Below, piece after piece: positions 44,764 to 54,919 of a DNA stretch of 64,000 bases (the first letter of the stretch is position 1; the number at the start of each line of letters is the position of its first letter). The stretch lies in NCBI GenBank assembly GCA_002718195.1, contig PBDU01000011.1:1-64000 (forward strand), given 5' to 3'. The DNA is from Methanobacteriota archaeon. Its GTDB lineage: Archaea; Thermoplasmatota; Poseidoniia; Poseidoniales; Poseidoniaceae. The translations under genes and the position numbers were made by a program. Under the pieces are notes generated by a model. It searched no databases. It was not told the origin of the DNA and saw nothing but the letters and a program-made list of their open reading frames with translations.

Positions 44764-47622
44764 ATGAATCTCGCAATAAATCAGAGTTTGGTTGAGATGG
44801 GTTCAAGTGTTGTCCGCTTTCTCGATGTATTGATGATAGGGAAAAGCAGAGTTGTGCTAGTCGTTCTGCTGATGCTTTGCAGTATGGTTCCATTCAACAT
44901 AAGTGCTGCAGATAGCGGTGGAATTCTTGCCTCTTCAGATACAATGTCTTATTCTCCTTTGAACCCCTCGGCAGGAGATTCAATAGAGATCACGTTGACT
45001 CTTTCCAATAACAACCAAGCCACTGCTTATGATGTTCAGTATTCCTTTTACAAGGATAGTATTTCTTCAGGAAGCAGAATAAAAACTGACCTTGTAACAA
45101 TCTCAGGTCAAGGGTTTGAAGACGTAACAGCGACTTGGAATTCCCTAACTGCGGGAGAACATAGAATATGGGTAACATATGAGTATAACGGGGCTGGAGA
45201 ACAATCTTTCTTTCTAACTTTTAACGTGACAGGCCTAGCAGACATAAGAATCGATTCTGCCAGCATAACTCAGCCAAGCGTTCTCAATTCAGGCGATACT
45301 GCTCAACTTGAAATCGTGGTTAGTAATGCTGGAACGGTTGATGCTCCGGAGTCCAAAGTTGGATTAAATTGGGGTGATGGAGTGCTTGAAACTGTTCCTA
45401 CACCTGCATTAACCGCTGGGCAATCAGCAACGCTCTACCATAATTTCACACTACCACAAACAGGTGAACACACTCTGCAGATCACTCCAGATTCGGAAGA
45501 TGATGTCACAGAGGCTAATGAACAAGGAAAAGAGCTAAACCATCCCTACACAGTATCTCCTAGAGTGGATATAGAACATTTCACTGAAATTAGTATCTCA
45601 ACAGAAGATGAGTTCAATGGTCCTTGGATAATTTCTGGTATCATTTCCAAGGATAGGCTCGGAAGCCTTACAGTTCCAGTATATATCGAGATAATTGGGT
45701 CAAATGGCAACCCAATTCCGCTGGCTCCAATCCAAGTGGAACTAGCCGGAGAAGGTTTTGTTACCAAAGAGTGGAGTTACACATTAACATCGAGCGAAGT
45801 TGCAACACTTGCAAAAACTCCTCACACAGTTACAGCTGTAATAGATAGGTTGGGCACCTGGGGGGTAATTCAAGAAGATATTAGCAATGATAGGTCTAGT
45901 TCAACTATAGTGCTTGAGGAGGTTCCAGATGTTTATGTTGATGCAATAGCAATTCCAGACCCTTATTCGGTAAATTCTGGAGATATGGTGACATGGTCTG
46001 TGACAGCCACTAATACCGCTTCGGTAGAGGTAACTGGTACCTTTTCATACACATGGGAGGGAAGTTCAGGAGAATCTATCCTTATTCGTTTGAATGGTGG
46101 GGAGGCATACACATGGGTGACTGAGCCTTTGCCTACTCTAACCGGAGCACACACTGCTTATTTCAATGCACAGTGGATTCCATCAGCACAATCATACGAT
46201 AGTGATCCAACAAATTCACAAGCAAATGGGACAGTTTCTGTTGAGGCGCCGCTCAGACTAAACTGGGTTCCAACAACACTTGCGATAACAGATTCTTCCG
46301 GTACCAATGCACCAGAAATTTTAGAGAATGGTGAAGAATATACAATCTCAATCAATCTCACGAGTATTGAGACTGGAGAATTGACTTTCTTTTGTACCGA
46401 TAACGGAGGAAACCTATTCCAAGAGATTCCAGTAAATGTGGAAGAAAGAGGACAAAGAGTCAACGTTCAATGCACATTTGTAGCCTCTGGTCCTCTAACC
46501 ACGGTAATGCTTCAACCGAGCGATTCAAATGTAGTCAATACATTTTCCAGGGCAATTGAAACCTCAGTACCAAATAACGGGAATGGCGACCCAGATGCAC
46601 AACCCATTAGAGGATTCATTTTGATTGGAGGTGTTTCACTATTTGTGTTGATTGGAATATTAGTTGCTGCAATTTATCTAACAAGAGAGGTTGAAGAAGA
46701 AGTCGAGAGAGATATCTACGAATATTGTCCTTCATGTGATCACGAATTGGAGGGTCACGAAGATAGATGCCCATCTTGTAACTTCAATCTCAAGAAGGCA
46801 AGAAAGCAATTCCACGATTGTTCTGCATGTGGTCAGTCGATTCCGGATTTGATGGAATACTGCGTCTATTGTGGTGCAGAGCAAGATGTCAAATCATTCT
46901 TCGAACAAAGAGAGAGGAAAGAAGTAGTCAAGAAAGAGATAGCAATTAAAGAAATCAGCGATGATGAAATCGTGAGTGGAACTGCTGACTTTGCTGCTAC
47001 TGTGAAGGAATTCGGTCATGATGAAGATGATTTAGAATCGGAATGGGATGAAAATATTGCTGTGGCTGAAGAAGCCGTAGATCAAGCATGGGAAAGAAGA
47101 AATGCTAACGATATAGCACTTGAAGAAATGACTCCAGAGGAGTATGAAGAATACCAAAATCAAATTACAACTAAGATGCAAACTGCCTCCGAACGCTTTG
47201 CTTCACACGACATCGATAAAATTCTTGCTGAGAAGGGTGATATTGAGGCTTTGAAAGACGATGGTTCCGAATTATCAGCATCAGATGCAAAAATTCGAGA
47301 GCGCCTGTTTGAAATTACCGGAGAAGATGGCGTACTACCTGGCGAAGAGGTCAAAGTTGGTATGTCGCTAACAGATTCAAGTTTGGCTGGAAATGAGATT
47401 AAAGAATCCTCTTCAGATTTCAGTTTCGATGATGATGAGTTCCTTAATGAAACTCAAAAAGCCGAGAAGAGGAAAACTGAAGAAAGAAAGAAAAGAAGAG
47501 CCCCTCGTAAGAGAACCCAAGTCGTTGAAGAGAAACCTGAAACGGCTGAATGTGGGGCATGTGGTAGTGATATACCTGTGAATGCAAAGTCCTGCAACGT
47601 TTGCGGGGCAGTATTTGAATGA
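44764..47622 (+). CDS. CARDB-like membrane protein with large cytosolic region carrying multiple zinc ribbons (start may be internal)
   Basis: CARDB-like VLNSGDTAQLEIVVSNAGTVDAPES; TM IRGFILIGGVSLFVLIGILVAAIYL; CPSCDHELEGHEDRCPSC, CSACGQSIPDLMEYCVYCG and C-terminal CGACGSDIPVNAKSCNVCG. Confidence 0.82.
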   Translation: MNLAINQSLVEMGSSVVRFLDVLMIGKSRVVLVVLLMLCSMVPFNISAADSGGILASSDTMSYSPLNPSAGDSIEITLTLSNNNQATAYDVQYSFYKDSISSGSRIKTDLVTISGQGFEDVTATWNSLTAGEHRIWVTYEYNGAGEQSFFLTFNVTGLADIRIDSASITQPSVLNSGDTAQLEIVVSNAGTVDAPESKVGLNWGDGVLETVPTPALTAGQSATLYHNFTLPQTGEHTLQITPDSEDDVTEANEQGKELNHPYTVSPRVDIEHFTEISISTEDEFNGPWIISGIISKDRLGSLTVPVYIEIIGSNGNPIPLAPIQVELAGEGFVTKEWSYTLTSSEVATLAKTPHTVTAVIDRLGTWGVIQEDISNDRSSSTIVLEEVPDVYVDAIAIPDPYSVNSGDMVTWSVTATNTASVEVTGTFSYTWEGSSGESILIRLNGGEAYTWVTEPLPTLTGAHTAYFNAQWIPSAQSYDSDPTNSQANGTVSVEAPLRLNWVPTTLAITDSSGTNAPEILENGEEYTISINLTSIETGELTFFCTDNGGNLFQEIPVNVEERGQRVNVQCTFVASGPLTTVMLQPSDSNVVNTFSRAIETSVPNNGNGDPDAQPIRGFILIGGVSLFVLIGILVAAIYLTREVEEEVERDIYEYCPSCDHELEGHEDRCPSCNFNLKKARKQFHDCSACGQSIPDLMEYCVYCGAEQDVKSFFEQRERKEVVKKEIAIKEISDDEIVSGTADFAATVKEFGHDEDDLESEWDENIAVAEEAVDQAWERRNANDIALEEMTPEEYEEYQNQITTKMQTASERFASHDIDKILAEKGDIEALKDDGSELSASDAKIRERLFEITGEDGVLPGEEVKVGMSLTDSSLAGNEIKESSSDFSFDDDEFLNETQKAEKRKTEERKKRRAPRKRTQVVEEKPETAECGACGSDIPVNAKSCNVCGAVFE

Positions 47623-47771
47623 GGTCTGTCCGCACTCATAGGGCTCGTCATAGCAGCAAGCTCGGCTACCTATATCGCATCATCCAGACATGCATGCTAT
47701 GAATTAGGATTTATCAAGTTCTTGTACGGATTACCGTTTGGTTCAAATCCGAGTTATTTCTCGAGGGCATC

Positions 47772-48338
47772 ATGCAAGGAAGGTGGTTGGTGTCTTCTTT
47801 GCTTCTTATCCTAGTACTCCCAATGTTTTCTGGGTGTTTGAGTTTAGTTACGATGAGAGAGATGATGGAACAAGAAAGAGGTGAGCCTCAAGTTGAGAGA
47901 ACTCAAGAAACTCATACAATAGCACATACATTTGACTGGACAAGTTTAGATGATGTCGAATACTCAAACGTATCCACATTCTATGTGAGAGATGATGTGG
48001 CAGAGATTGTAATTTATTTCAAAGCAGCATTTTCAGGTTCTGAATTCACCGGGGCATTCGATTGTAATGGGATTCTTGGTAGATACGTAGAAGCCACCTT
48101 AACAGATGCAACAGGAGTAGTAGTTTGGTCCGAGAATGTATGCGAGGACTATAATCCATTGAATTCTCATATCTATGCTGATCCGACCCTACCAAATGGT
48201 GAATGGACTCTAGAGGTTAATGCAAGAGGATTCGGTGAATCTGCTACAAATACGCTCAAGGATTCTTTTTCAGTAGTTGTAACGGTTTACAAAGACTGCC
48301 TTGAATATCCAACAGAGAATTTATGCGTTGATTCTTAA
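47772..48338 (+). CDS. Putative lipoprotein of unknown function
   Basis: MQGRWLVSSLLLILVLPMFSGCLS: signal sequence with lipobox FSGC. Confidence 0.7.
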   Translation: MQGRWLVSSLLLILVLPMFSGCLSLVTMREMMEQERGEPQVERTQETHTIAHTFDWTSLDDVEYSNVSTFYVRDDVAEIVIYFKAAFSGSEFTGAFDCNGILGRYVEATLTDATGVVVWSENVCEDYNPLNSHIYADPTLPNGEWTLEVNARGFGESATNTLKDSFSVVVTVYKDCLEYPTENLCVDS

Positions 48339-49502
48339 TCATTCAACCAATGATTGGTCGCATGCATAACGCCTTGAACAATTCAAACACTTTCCTTCTC
48401 GTTCGTGGTTCCTTTTGGCACCACCCTCAACCAACAGGCGCTGTATTTCTTTTATCTCATCGAATAAAGATTGCTTAGTTTTCTCATCCCATTCAATTCT
48501 GAATATGGTGTCATCACCATACCTAAGGACTCCATATGGTATTTCGCGATTGGTACTAATGGACACCAAATGAAGGTAAGCCAGCAGCTGCATTTTATGA
48601 GAGTCATACGGTTTATGCGGCACTCGACCTGTCTTTTGCTCGACAGGAATAAACTCACCATCAACTATGACGATTTGGTCAGGTCTTCCGCGCAAACCTA
48701 TGGATTCATCCTTTAGCAGATCTGAAGATTCTTCATCATCAGAGTAAGCGATATCGATGTCTTCCTCGAAACCCAGATCATTTCTTGAAGTTTCGAATTT
48801 AGCAAAATCAATCAATGTCCTCTGAAGTTGCCATGAGGCAATTAAAGTCCAAACCATCGCTGTGAGAATTAATATGAAAATAGCCTGGTTTCTATCAGAA
48901 GCAAAAACAAGCCCAATTGCGTGAATCCCCATCACAATGGCTGACATCAGAAAAGTTGCCTCCAACTTTCCAGCTTCAAACCAACCTCCGACGAAATTAT
49001 TGTTTTCCCATGTACTTTCAAAAATTTCAATGATCACTTTGTCCTCAGTTGGCTTTTTTGTACCAATAAAAGAGCGCCATGGCAGATACACAAGAACAAT
49101 TCCTGCGATTAACACCATTAATGCCCATATAGACAAAAATCTAGCAGCATCATTGGTTGATATGTTTACATCATCGATTAAATCTAGTAAAATTGCATCA
49201 AGCAGGAAAGCAATAATTACAGTGAACCACCAAGTCCAAATTACATTGCTTCTGTTGTACTGAAGGCGATTTTCAGCGTAATCTGAAACTCTTTCATGAA
49301 TTGCCTTGTGTTTTTCAATTCCAGATTCAAGCGCTTCTCCAACTCCAGTATTTCCTTCTCTTGCGAGTTCAAACGACTTCGGGCAATACTTGTGTCTCTC
49401 TAGGTCCGAAGCACTAACAGGAACCATTTTTTCTTTGTTTTTTTGCCAGAACCCTTCATGATTCTGACGGGGGTAGTTTTCCACTTCTTCATGTGAAGAC
49501 AT
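48339..49502 (-). CDS. Cas4/RecB-like PD-(D/E)XK nuclease with predicted TM helices between the N-terminal Cys motif and the catalytic core
   Basis: N-terminal RHKYCPKSFELAREGN; TM-like segments about 90-260 aa; core GRPDQIVIVDGEFIPVEQKTGRVPHKPYDSHKMQLLAYLHL; C-terminal CLNCSRRYACDQ. Confidence 0.82.
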   Translation of the reverse strand: MSSHEEVENYPRQNHEGFWQKNKEKMVPVSASDLERHKYCPKSFELAREGNTGVGEALESGIEKHKAIHERVSDYAENRLQYNRSNVIWTWWFTVIIAFLLDAILLDLIDDVNISTNDAARFLSIWALMVLIAGIVLVYLPWRSFIGTKKPTEDKVIIEIFESTWENNNFVGGWFEAGKLEATFLMSAIVMGIHAIGLVFASDRNQAIFILILTAMVWTLIASWQLQRTLIDFAKFETSRNDLGFEEDIDIAYSDDEESSDLLKDESIGLRGRPDQIVIVDGEFIPVEQKTGRVPHKPYDSHKMQLLAYLHLVSISTNREIPYGVLRYGDDTIFRIEWDEKTKQSLFDEIKEIQRLLVEGGAKRNHEREGKCLNCSRRYACDQSLVE

Positions 49503-49647
49503 AATTCCCCTCGAGGTCGTAGCATTACAGCAACCATATCATCTCTTCTACGACGATTTGTGGCTAATTCTGTTGATTTACTGATATTTTGCCTTGCGAA
49601 GCGGTTTAATAGGGGGGTAAAGTGGGGCGCTTGCTGAGGTCCCTAAG

Positions 49648-50256
49648 ATGTCTGATGAAGCCAGTTTGCTCGTTCCATTTGAAGTCTATGAAGAAAATGC
49701 TGCTAACATTGGTACTCAACAAAAGAGTGCACATATGGGCAGATTTATTGACAAGGTTAGAGAAGACGGGCTTTACCTATTGGATGTTAACGCAACTGAC
49801 AGCAGAATAAGAATGATTGCAAACATGATCAACCAATATGATTCAGGTAGAATCATGGTCGTCTCTGCAAGGCAATATGGGCAAAGACCTGCAAGGCTAT
49901 TCTCTGAAGCAATCGGTGCACTACCTGCAGTTGGTAGATTCATCCCAGGATCATTGACAAACCCGGTCCTTCCAACATTTGTAGAACCAGAGGTTCTGTT
50001 TGTAACAGACCCAGCAGCTGACCAGCAAGCACTAACAGAGGCTGTCAACAACGGATTGCCTATCGTAGGATTAGTCGATGCAAACAACAACTTGAGAAAC
50101 GTTGATGTTGCGCTTCCTGTAAACAACAAAGGAAGACGCTCATTGGCTCTAGTTTACTGGTTGTTAGCAAGAGAGGTCCTGAAGGCTCGTGGCGAAACCA
50201 CAGATGAGGCATGGGCTGCTGATAACGACCTTGAAGATTGGCAATCATCATTCTGA
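49648..50256 (+). CDS. rpsB: 30S ribosomal protein uS2
   Basis: RIMVVSARQYGQRPARLF, GRFIPGSLTNPVLPTFVEPEVLFVTDPAADQQALTEAVNNGLPIVGLVDANN. Confidence 0.95.
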   Translation: MSDEASLLVPFEVYEENAANIGTQQKSAHMGRFIDKVREDGLYLLDVNATDSRIRMIANMINQYDSGRIMVVSARQYGQRPARLFSEAIGALPAVGRFIPGSLTNPVLPTFVEPEVLFVTDPAADQQALTEAVNNGLPIVGLVDANNNLRNVDVALPVNNKGRRSLALVYWLLAREVLKARGETTDEAWAADNDLEDWQSSF

Positions 50257-51270
50257 GGATGCATTTATCCCATCGTCTAGATATTTCTGTATACAGTCAT
50301 TAAATTCTTCAAGCGAAGAAGTTTCGTGCATCATAGATCTGACTTTCTTAGAACCAGGCAATCCTTTTGTGAAGGAAATTGCATGCCTTTTCATCCATTT
50401 AGCACGAAGACCTGTAGTTTGTCTGCATAAATCTACATAGCGATTCCAGCACCATGAACGAGTTGCGAATTGTTGTTGTAATTCGTCTAATTTATGCCAC
50501 CGTTCATCTATCCAAGGAACTTCTTTCTCTGTCATCCAACCTAATTCCATTTTTATTTCCGCAAATATATTTGGCCTGCCAATAGCACCCCTGCCGATCA
50601 TCAAACCACTTGCTGCAGTTTGCTTTAGACAGGCAGCAGCAGATTTTGCATCCACAACGTCTCCATTTGCAACAACCGGGACATTAACTGCTTGCACCAC
50701 TTCTGCAATCTGACTCCAATCAGCCTCTCCCATGTATCGTTGTTTCAGGGTCCTGCCGTGAATACATATTCTTGAAACTCCAATCGATTCTAATTCTTTT
50801 GAAATTTGGAGGACGTTATTCTCTCCTGAACCTGTCCCAAGTCGCATCTTAGCAGTGACAGGAATATCCACATTTTCTATGATCTCTTTTACCATGTTAA
50901 CCAGATTATCCGGCTCTCCCATCAGGGCTGCTCCTGCACATATTTTGGTCACCTTTGGCGCAGGACAACCAAAATTGAGATCTATTATATCTGCACTTTC
51001 CGATAGCAATATGGCTGCAGTAACCATGTCGTTTACATCTCCTCCAAAGATTTGGGGAATAAACGGTTCTTCATCAGGATGTGATTCCATCTTTGCCCAT
51101 GACGTCGTGGCCTTTCTGCTTAAAGCGGTTGAATTAGTGAATTCTGTTATTGTAAAATCAGCACCACATTCTCGAGCAAGCAAGCGGTAGGGAAGGTCGG
51201 TAACGCCTGCCATTGGAGCAAGGAAAATCGGGCGTCTTTCACCCTTCCATTCCCCGAGTTTTTCGAACAT
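50248..51270 (-). CDS. dus: tRNA-dihydrouridine synthase family protein
   Basis: LAPMAGVTDLPYRLLARECGADFTITEF, DIIDLNFGCPAPKV, VPVVANGDVVDA, GLMIGRGAIGRPNIF. Confidence 0.92.
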   Translation of the reverse strand: MFEKLGEWKGERRPIFLAPMAGVTDLPYRLLARECGADFTITEFTNSTALSRKATTSWAKMESHPDEEPFIPQIFGGDVNDMVTAAILLSESADIIDLNFGCPAPKVTKICAGAALMGEPDNLVNMVKEIIENVDIPVTAKMRLGTGSGENNVLQISKELESIGVSRICIHGRTLKQRYMGEADWSQIAEVVQAVNVPVVANGDVVDAKSAAACLKQTAASGLMIGRGAIGRPNIFAEIKMELGWMTEKEVPWIDERWHKLDELQQQFATRSWCWNRYVDLCRQTTGLRAKWMKRHAISFTKGLPGSKKVRSMMHETSSLEEFNDCIQKYLDDGINASSE

Positions 51271-51273
51271 AAA

Positions 51274-52374
51274 TCAAGCCTCTGCTAGCAATTTACCTAC
51301 TCTGCGAAGTCGCTCCAAAGTTCTCTCAAGTCTTTGATCCACTCTACTTTTTAGAGCATTATAATCATGGGCGGCTAACCTATAACCATGAGGTATTCTT
51401 CCTCCCAAGAGGTTCAACAAAAGTCTGCTTTCTTCTAAATTAAGGTCGGATATGATTCCTTCAATATCTTCAGGATTCAGATCGTTATTATTCAATCGTC
51501 CAAGAATTAGTGTTTGTGCAGAGTCGTTTAGATAGCGATTGAAACCTCCTTTTTTCTGTAGCCATTCTGGACCTCTTCTACCGTATTGTTGAGTAATTGC
51601 ACTCCATATCGAAGTAGCTAATCTATCAGTTCTTTCCACCTTTTCGACTATACCGCTTGGTCGAAATTTCTCAAGAATTCGTCCAGCTTTTGGTTTGTCA
51701 ATTCCACACATTATCGCTGCTTCATCCACACTCAATGGCTCGTTTCTTTGAAGCATTGCAGAGAAAATCTTCGCACTTGGGCTATCTGGTAGAATTTCCT
51801 TTCCGGGTCTGTCTCCTAGTAAGCCCAAGTCATCCATCCATTGGGTCAAATCGGACATATCTTGATTCATCAATGGTCTTGATTCAACAATTTTGATAAC
51901 CAGGGATAAAGGATCGTGTTCAGGCATTTCAATACGCATCTGTGTGTTCTTTCTAGACCATTTTTCCTCAATGAACTCAAACTTTTCTGAAGTTATTTGC
52001 TTCGCCTGGTTGCAAAAAAACTCGATACCAAAATCTATGCTCATTCCTCTTAGGAAATATCTTCGCCACCCCTTACTTTCATCGCTAAAACTCATTATGC
52101 CCGATTCGCAGAGACGGACTAAGTGGTGGTTCATAGCAGGATAGGACACATCTAGTTCACTTGCGAGTTCTTTTGCATCCCACGACTTTTTTGGATGTGC
52201 AAGAATATGCTTTGATAATAATTGATGAATAGGGGTAGTGGTCATGTCAGATTCTTGTGACCTGTGTCTAGACAAGTTCAAAGAATCGATTAACCATGTA
52301 ATCAAATTATCACGTTGTTTCATACTTGCCGGCAACGGAACTTCGGATAGTTTTGCCTTGTGCATGATTCTCAT
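51274..52374 (-). CDS. Winged-helix transcriptional regulator (two HTH regions)
   Basis: WDAKELASELDVSYPAMNHHLVRLCESGIMSF and SVDEAAIMCGIDKPKAGRILEKFRPSGIVEKV. Confidence 0.72.
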   Translation of the reverse strand: MRIMHKAKLSEVPLPASMKQRDNLITWLIDSLNLSRHRSQESDMTTTPIHQLLSKHILAHPKKSWDAKELASELDVSYPAMNHHLVRLCESGIMSFSDESKGWRRYFLRGMSIDFGIEFFCNQAKQITSEKFEFIEEKWSRKNTQMRIEMPEHDPLSLVIKIVESRPLMNQDMSDLTQWMDDLGLLGDRPGKEILPDSPSAKIFSAMLQRNEPLSVDEAAIMCGIDKPKAGRILEKFRPSGIVEKVERTDRLATSIWSAITQQYGRRGPEWLQKKGGFNRYLNDSAQTLILGRLNNNDLNPEDIEGIISDLNLEESRLLLNLLGGRIPHGYRLAAHDYNALKSRVDQRLERTLERLRRVGKLLAEA

Positions 52375-52448
52375 GTTTCCCTACCGTCAATGGCTTTTCA
52401 AGTTCTCGTAAGAAATGCTTCTCAAAAAGCGATTATTGAAGAAAGTAT

Positions 52449-53099
52449 TCACTCGTGTGAAAAATCACTTTTTTGCGCACTAATCCACCTCGGGTCGTCA
52501 GAAAGATGTGGTGAAAGATCGATTGCATCGTCCCTCAAAATCCCCCTTCTCTGTAGGACCTTTACAGCAGAATGGATGGTGGCTCTAGTTCTGCCCAGCC
52601 TGCGTCCTAATTCCGATTGCGATGCAGGCGGTCCATCAGCAACTATTGATTTGACAATTTGAGATTGTACAAGTGAAAGTCCAATAGGCATAGATTCCGC
52701 AATTCTTTGTGGATTTACTATACTCTCGCCCTCAAAAATTATTGATTCGGTACCTTTGAAATAGCATGTTCTTCCATTAATCGGTAAAACAGTAATTTTA
52801 GAATTTCCTTGGAGAACATCGAGATGGTGACGAAGGGTCCCATTAGCACTCGCTAATTTGGTTTGTAATTCTCTGTAGCACAAACCAGGGTTTTCATCAA
52901 GGGTTTTCAGAATTCTCTCTCTAAATGGATGTTCATCAGATGAATTAGTTTTTGTTTTAACCCCGCCGTACGCAACTGCACCAATCAATGTAGCAGCCGC
53001 TATACCTGTAGCAATACCACCAGTCAATCCACTTGCTGCGGTGATCATACCTGCTGCGAGCCATGGGCGTTGTTGAACCCATTGTTGCAGAAGAGGCAT
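52449..53099 (-). CDS. Membrane-anchored winged-helix protein (N-terminal TM, two wHTH)
   Basis: Hydrophobic AAGMITAASGLTGGIATGIAAATLIGAVAYGG, then CYRELQTKLASANGTLRHHLDVLQ and SQSELGRRLGRTRATIHSAVKVLQRRGIL. Confidence 0.72.
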   Translation of the reverse strand: MPLLQQWVQQRPWLAAGMITAASGLTGGIATGIAAATLIGAVAYGGVKTKTNSSDEHPFRERILKTLDENPGLCYRELQTKLASANGTLRHHLDVLQGNSKITVLPINGRTCYFKGTESIIFEGESIVNPQRIAESMPIGLSLVQSQIVKSIVADGPPASQSELGRRLGRTRATIHSAVKVLQRRGILRDDAIDLSPHLSDDPRWISAQKSDFSHE

Positions 53100-53168
53100 G
53101 AAGGTAGGTTACACTATTCCTTTGTATAAGCATCGATGAAATGCTGACTCAAAATTGGTTTGAAATCA

Positions 53169-53621
53169 TCACTCGATGACCGAGCCTGTGTGGATTTTTA
53201 GATGAGCGACTAGCGGCGAGAGTAGCCTTCCACATGTCTTGCCGTGTTTGCTAAGAGTGTATTGAACGCGAACAGGAGGACCATCATCAACTTCCCTTGT
53301 AACCAATCCTTCGTCAACCAAAAACCGTAATTTATCGCTCAAGGTTCTTGATGATATACCTTCTAACAGGTTTTTCATTTGATTGAATCGTCTAGGACCA
53401 GCAATGTATAAAGTTGACAGAATTTCAATAGTCCACCTAGATGCAAAGACATGCAGAGCTTCCACTGCTGCTTTTACTTCCCATGCTGTATCGTAAGGTG
53501 CGCCGTGTGAATAGGATGCTAATGTTTGTCGTATGTGCCCACCGTTTTCGATAGTGTTTGAAATTCTTGATTTTATGTCTTGCATTGATTCGTTTCCGAT
53601 ATTCAATGGAGGGTTAGGCAT
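53169..53621 (-). CDS. HxlR-like winged-helix regulator
   Basis: SRWTIEILSTLYIAGPRRFNQMKNLLEGISSRTLSDKLRFLVDEGLVTREV...YTLSKHG. Confidence 0.82.
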   Translation of the reverse strand: MPNPPLNIGNESMQDIKSRISNTIENGGHIRQTLASYSHGAPYDTAWEVKAAVEALHVFASRWTIEILSTLYIAGPRRFNQMKNLLEGISSRTLSDKLRFLVDEGLVTREVDDGPPVRVQYTLSKHGKTCGRLLSPLVAHLKIHTGSVIE

Positions 53622-53645
53622 AATCCTTGGATTAACTGCTGTTAA

Positions 53646-54857
53646 ATGAACTTAATGTATATTGTAAACCGTAATTTGAGAGTGCATTTGGGCACATTAT
53701 TCAATATGGATAGGCTTCTGCCTTTGATTATGAGTAGGAAGGTTTGTCTCGCTAGAGGCGGTACTCTTACTCGTTTTTCTGGTATTGGCGGTGCGCATCA
53801 TTCATTACTGGATCATCACAAATCTGGAGATTTTCCTGATACAAAACTTGTCTGCGTACTCGAGTACCCTGAACAGAAAGGAGCCTTGGGGAAAATTAGG
53901 CATCGCTGGATTAAGCACCCAAAAATCGTGACAAAATTTTGCCAAGAATCGCTTGGTAGCGATGATATCTTGCATATAACAGACCAAGAACAAGCTCACT
54001 TAGTTCCCGAAAGATATCACGGTCGTCCTAAGGTTTTGGTGACTGTACACGATTTGTTTCACATGTACCCTTACCAAGAAACGATTTCGATTACACAGGA
54101 TGGAAAGGAACAGTATCAGCAGACGATTTCTGTGGGTAATCAAAAACCCGGTTTAGTCAGAAAATATGACTTGAAGAAATTAATTGCTGGGCTGTCTAGA
54201 GCGGATGTTTTGATTTGTGATTCAGAATTTACCAGAAGGGTATGTGAGGAAAAATTCCCCAATGTTGAGGCTATTACCATCCCCCTTGGTTTAGATTGTG
54301 AAAAGTATATTCCAAAAACTGAAATCCCAAAGAACTCTAAATTCGAGATGCTATTTGTTGGCTCTGATGACCCAAGAAAACGACTAAATTTTGTAGCAGA
54401 AATACTCGGAGCATGCGATTCAAGAGTAAAGGAAAATTCTGTTCTTCACATCGTAGGAGATCGCTCATCAACTGCCGATAAAATCTCAGAAACTCTTGAA
54501 ATTGAAGTTATCATTCACCAAAGCTTGGATGACGAGCAATTGATGAGATTGAGGCAGAAGTGTGATTTGCTATTGTTTCCAAGCGCTGCTGAAGGATACG
54601 GTTATCCACCTATTGAGTCAATGGCCTCTGGTTGTCCTGTTCTATGTGCTGATTTGCCTGCCCACAATGAATTGATGCCAGAAAACTCCTGTTTGCCCCC
54701 GGGTGATATATCTGCTTGGGTTGCTGCAATAAATTCAAACTTTGATTCTTGGCAAGAGAGGGATTCAAAAATACCAAATCAGGAATTAATCGGGCACTCA
54801 AAGCGTTTTTCTTCAGAACAATTCGTCAAAAAGTTGAACCAAATTTACAGTTTTTAG
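53646..54857 (+). CDS. Glycosyltransferase, GT1/GT4-like (start may be 53706)
   Basis: TVHDLFHMYPYQ, FEMLFVGSDDPRKRLNFV, LLFPSAAEGYGYPPIESMASGCPVLCADLPAHNEL. Confidence 0.86.
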   Translation: MNLMYIVNRNLRVHLGTLFNMDRLLPLIMSRKVCLARGGTLTRFSGIGGAHHSLLDHHKSGDFPDTKLVCVLEYPEQKGALGKIRHRWIKHPKIVTKFCQESLGSDDILHITDQEQAHLVPERYHGRPKVLVTVHDLFHMYPYQETISITQDGKEQYQQTISVGNQKPGLVRKYDLKKLIAGLSRADVLICDSEFTRRVCEEKFPNVEAITIPLGLDCEKYIPKTEIPKNSKFEMLFVGSDDPRKRLNFVAEILGACDSRVKENSVLHIVGDRSSTADKISETLEIEVIIHQSLDDEQLMRLRQKCDLLLFPSAAEGYGYPPIESMASGCPVLCADLPAHNELMPENSCLPPGDISAWVAAINSNFDSWQERDSKIPNQELIGHSKRFSSEQFVKKLNQIYSF

Positions 54858-54919
54858 TCGTGAAACGATTGAATAAATTACTACAGATTATTATTAGGTG
54901 GATTTGATTCGGCAAAGTC

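Noticed and set aside
47736-47754. tRNA T-arm-like sequence (TTTGGTTCAAATCCGAG)
   Set aside because: A T-loop-like hairpin can be drawn, but no matching acceptor stem, D arm or anticodon arm was found upstream; treated as coincidence or a decayed fragment.
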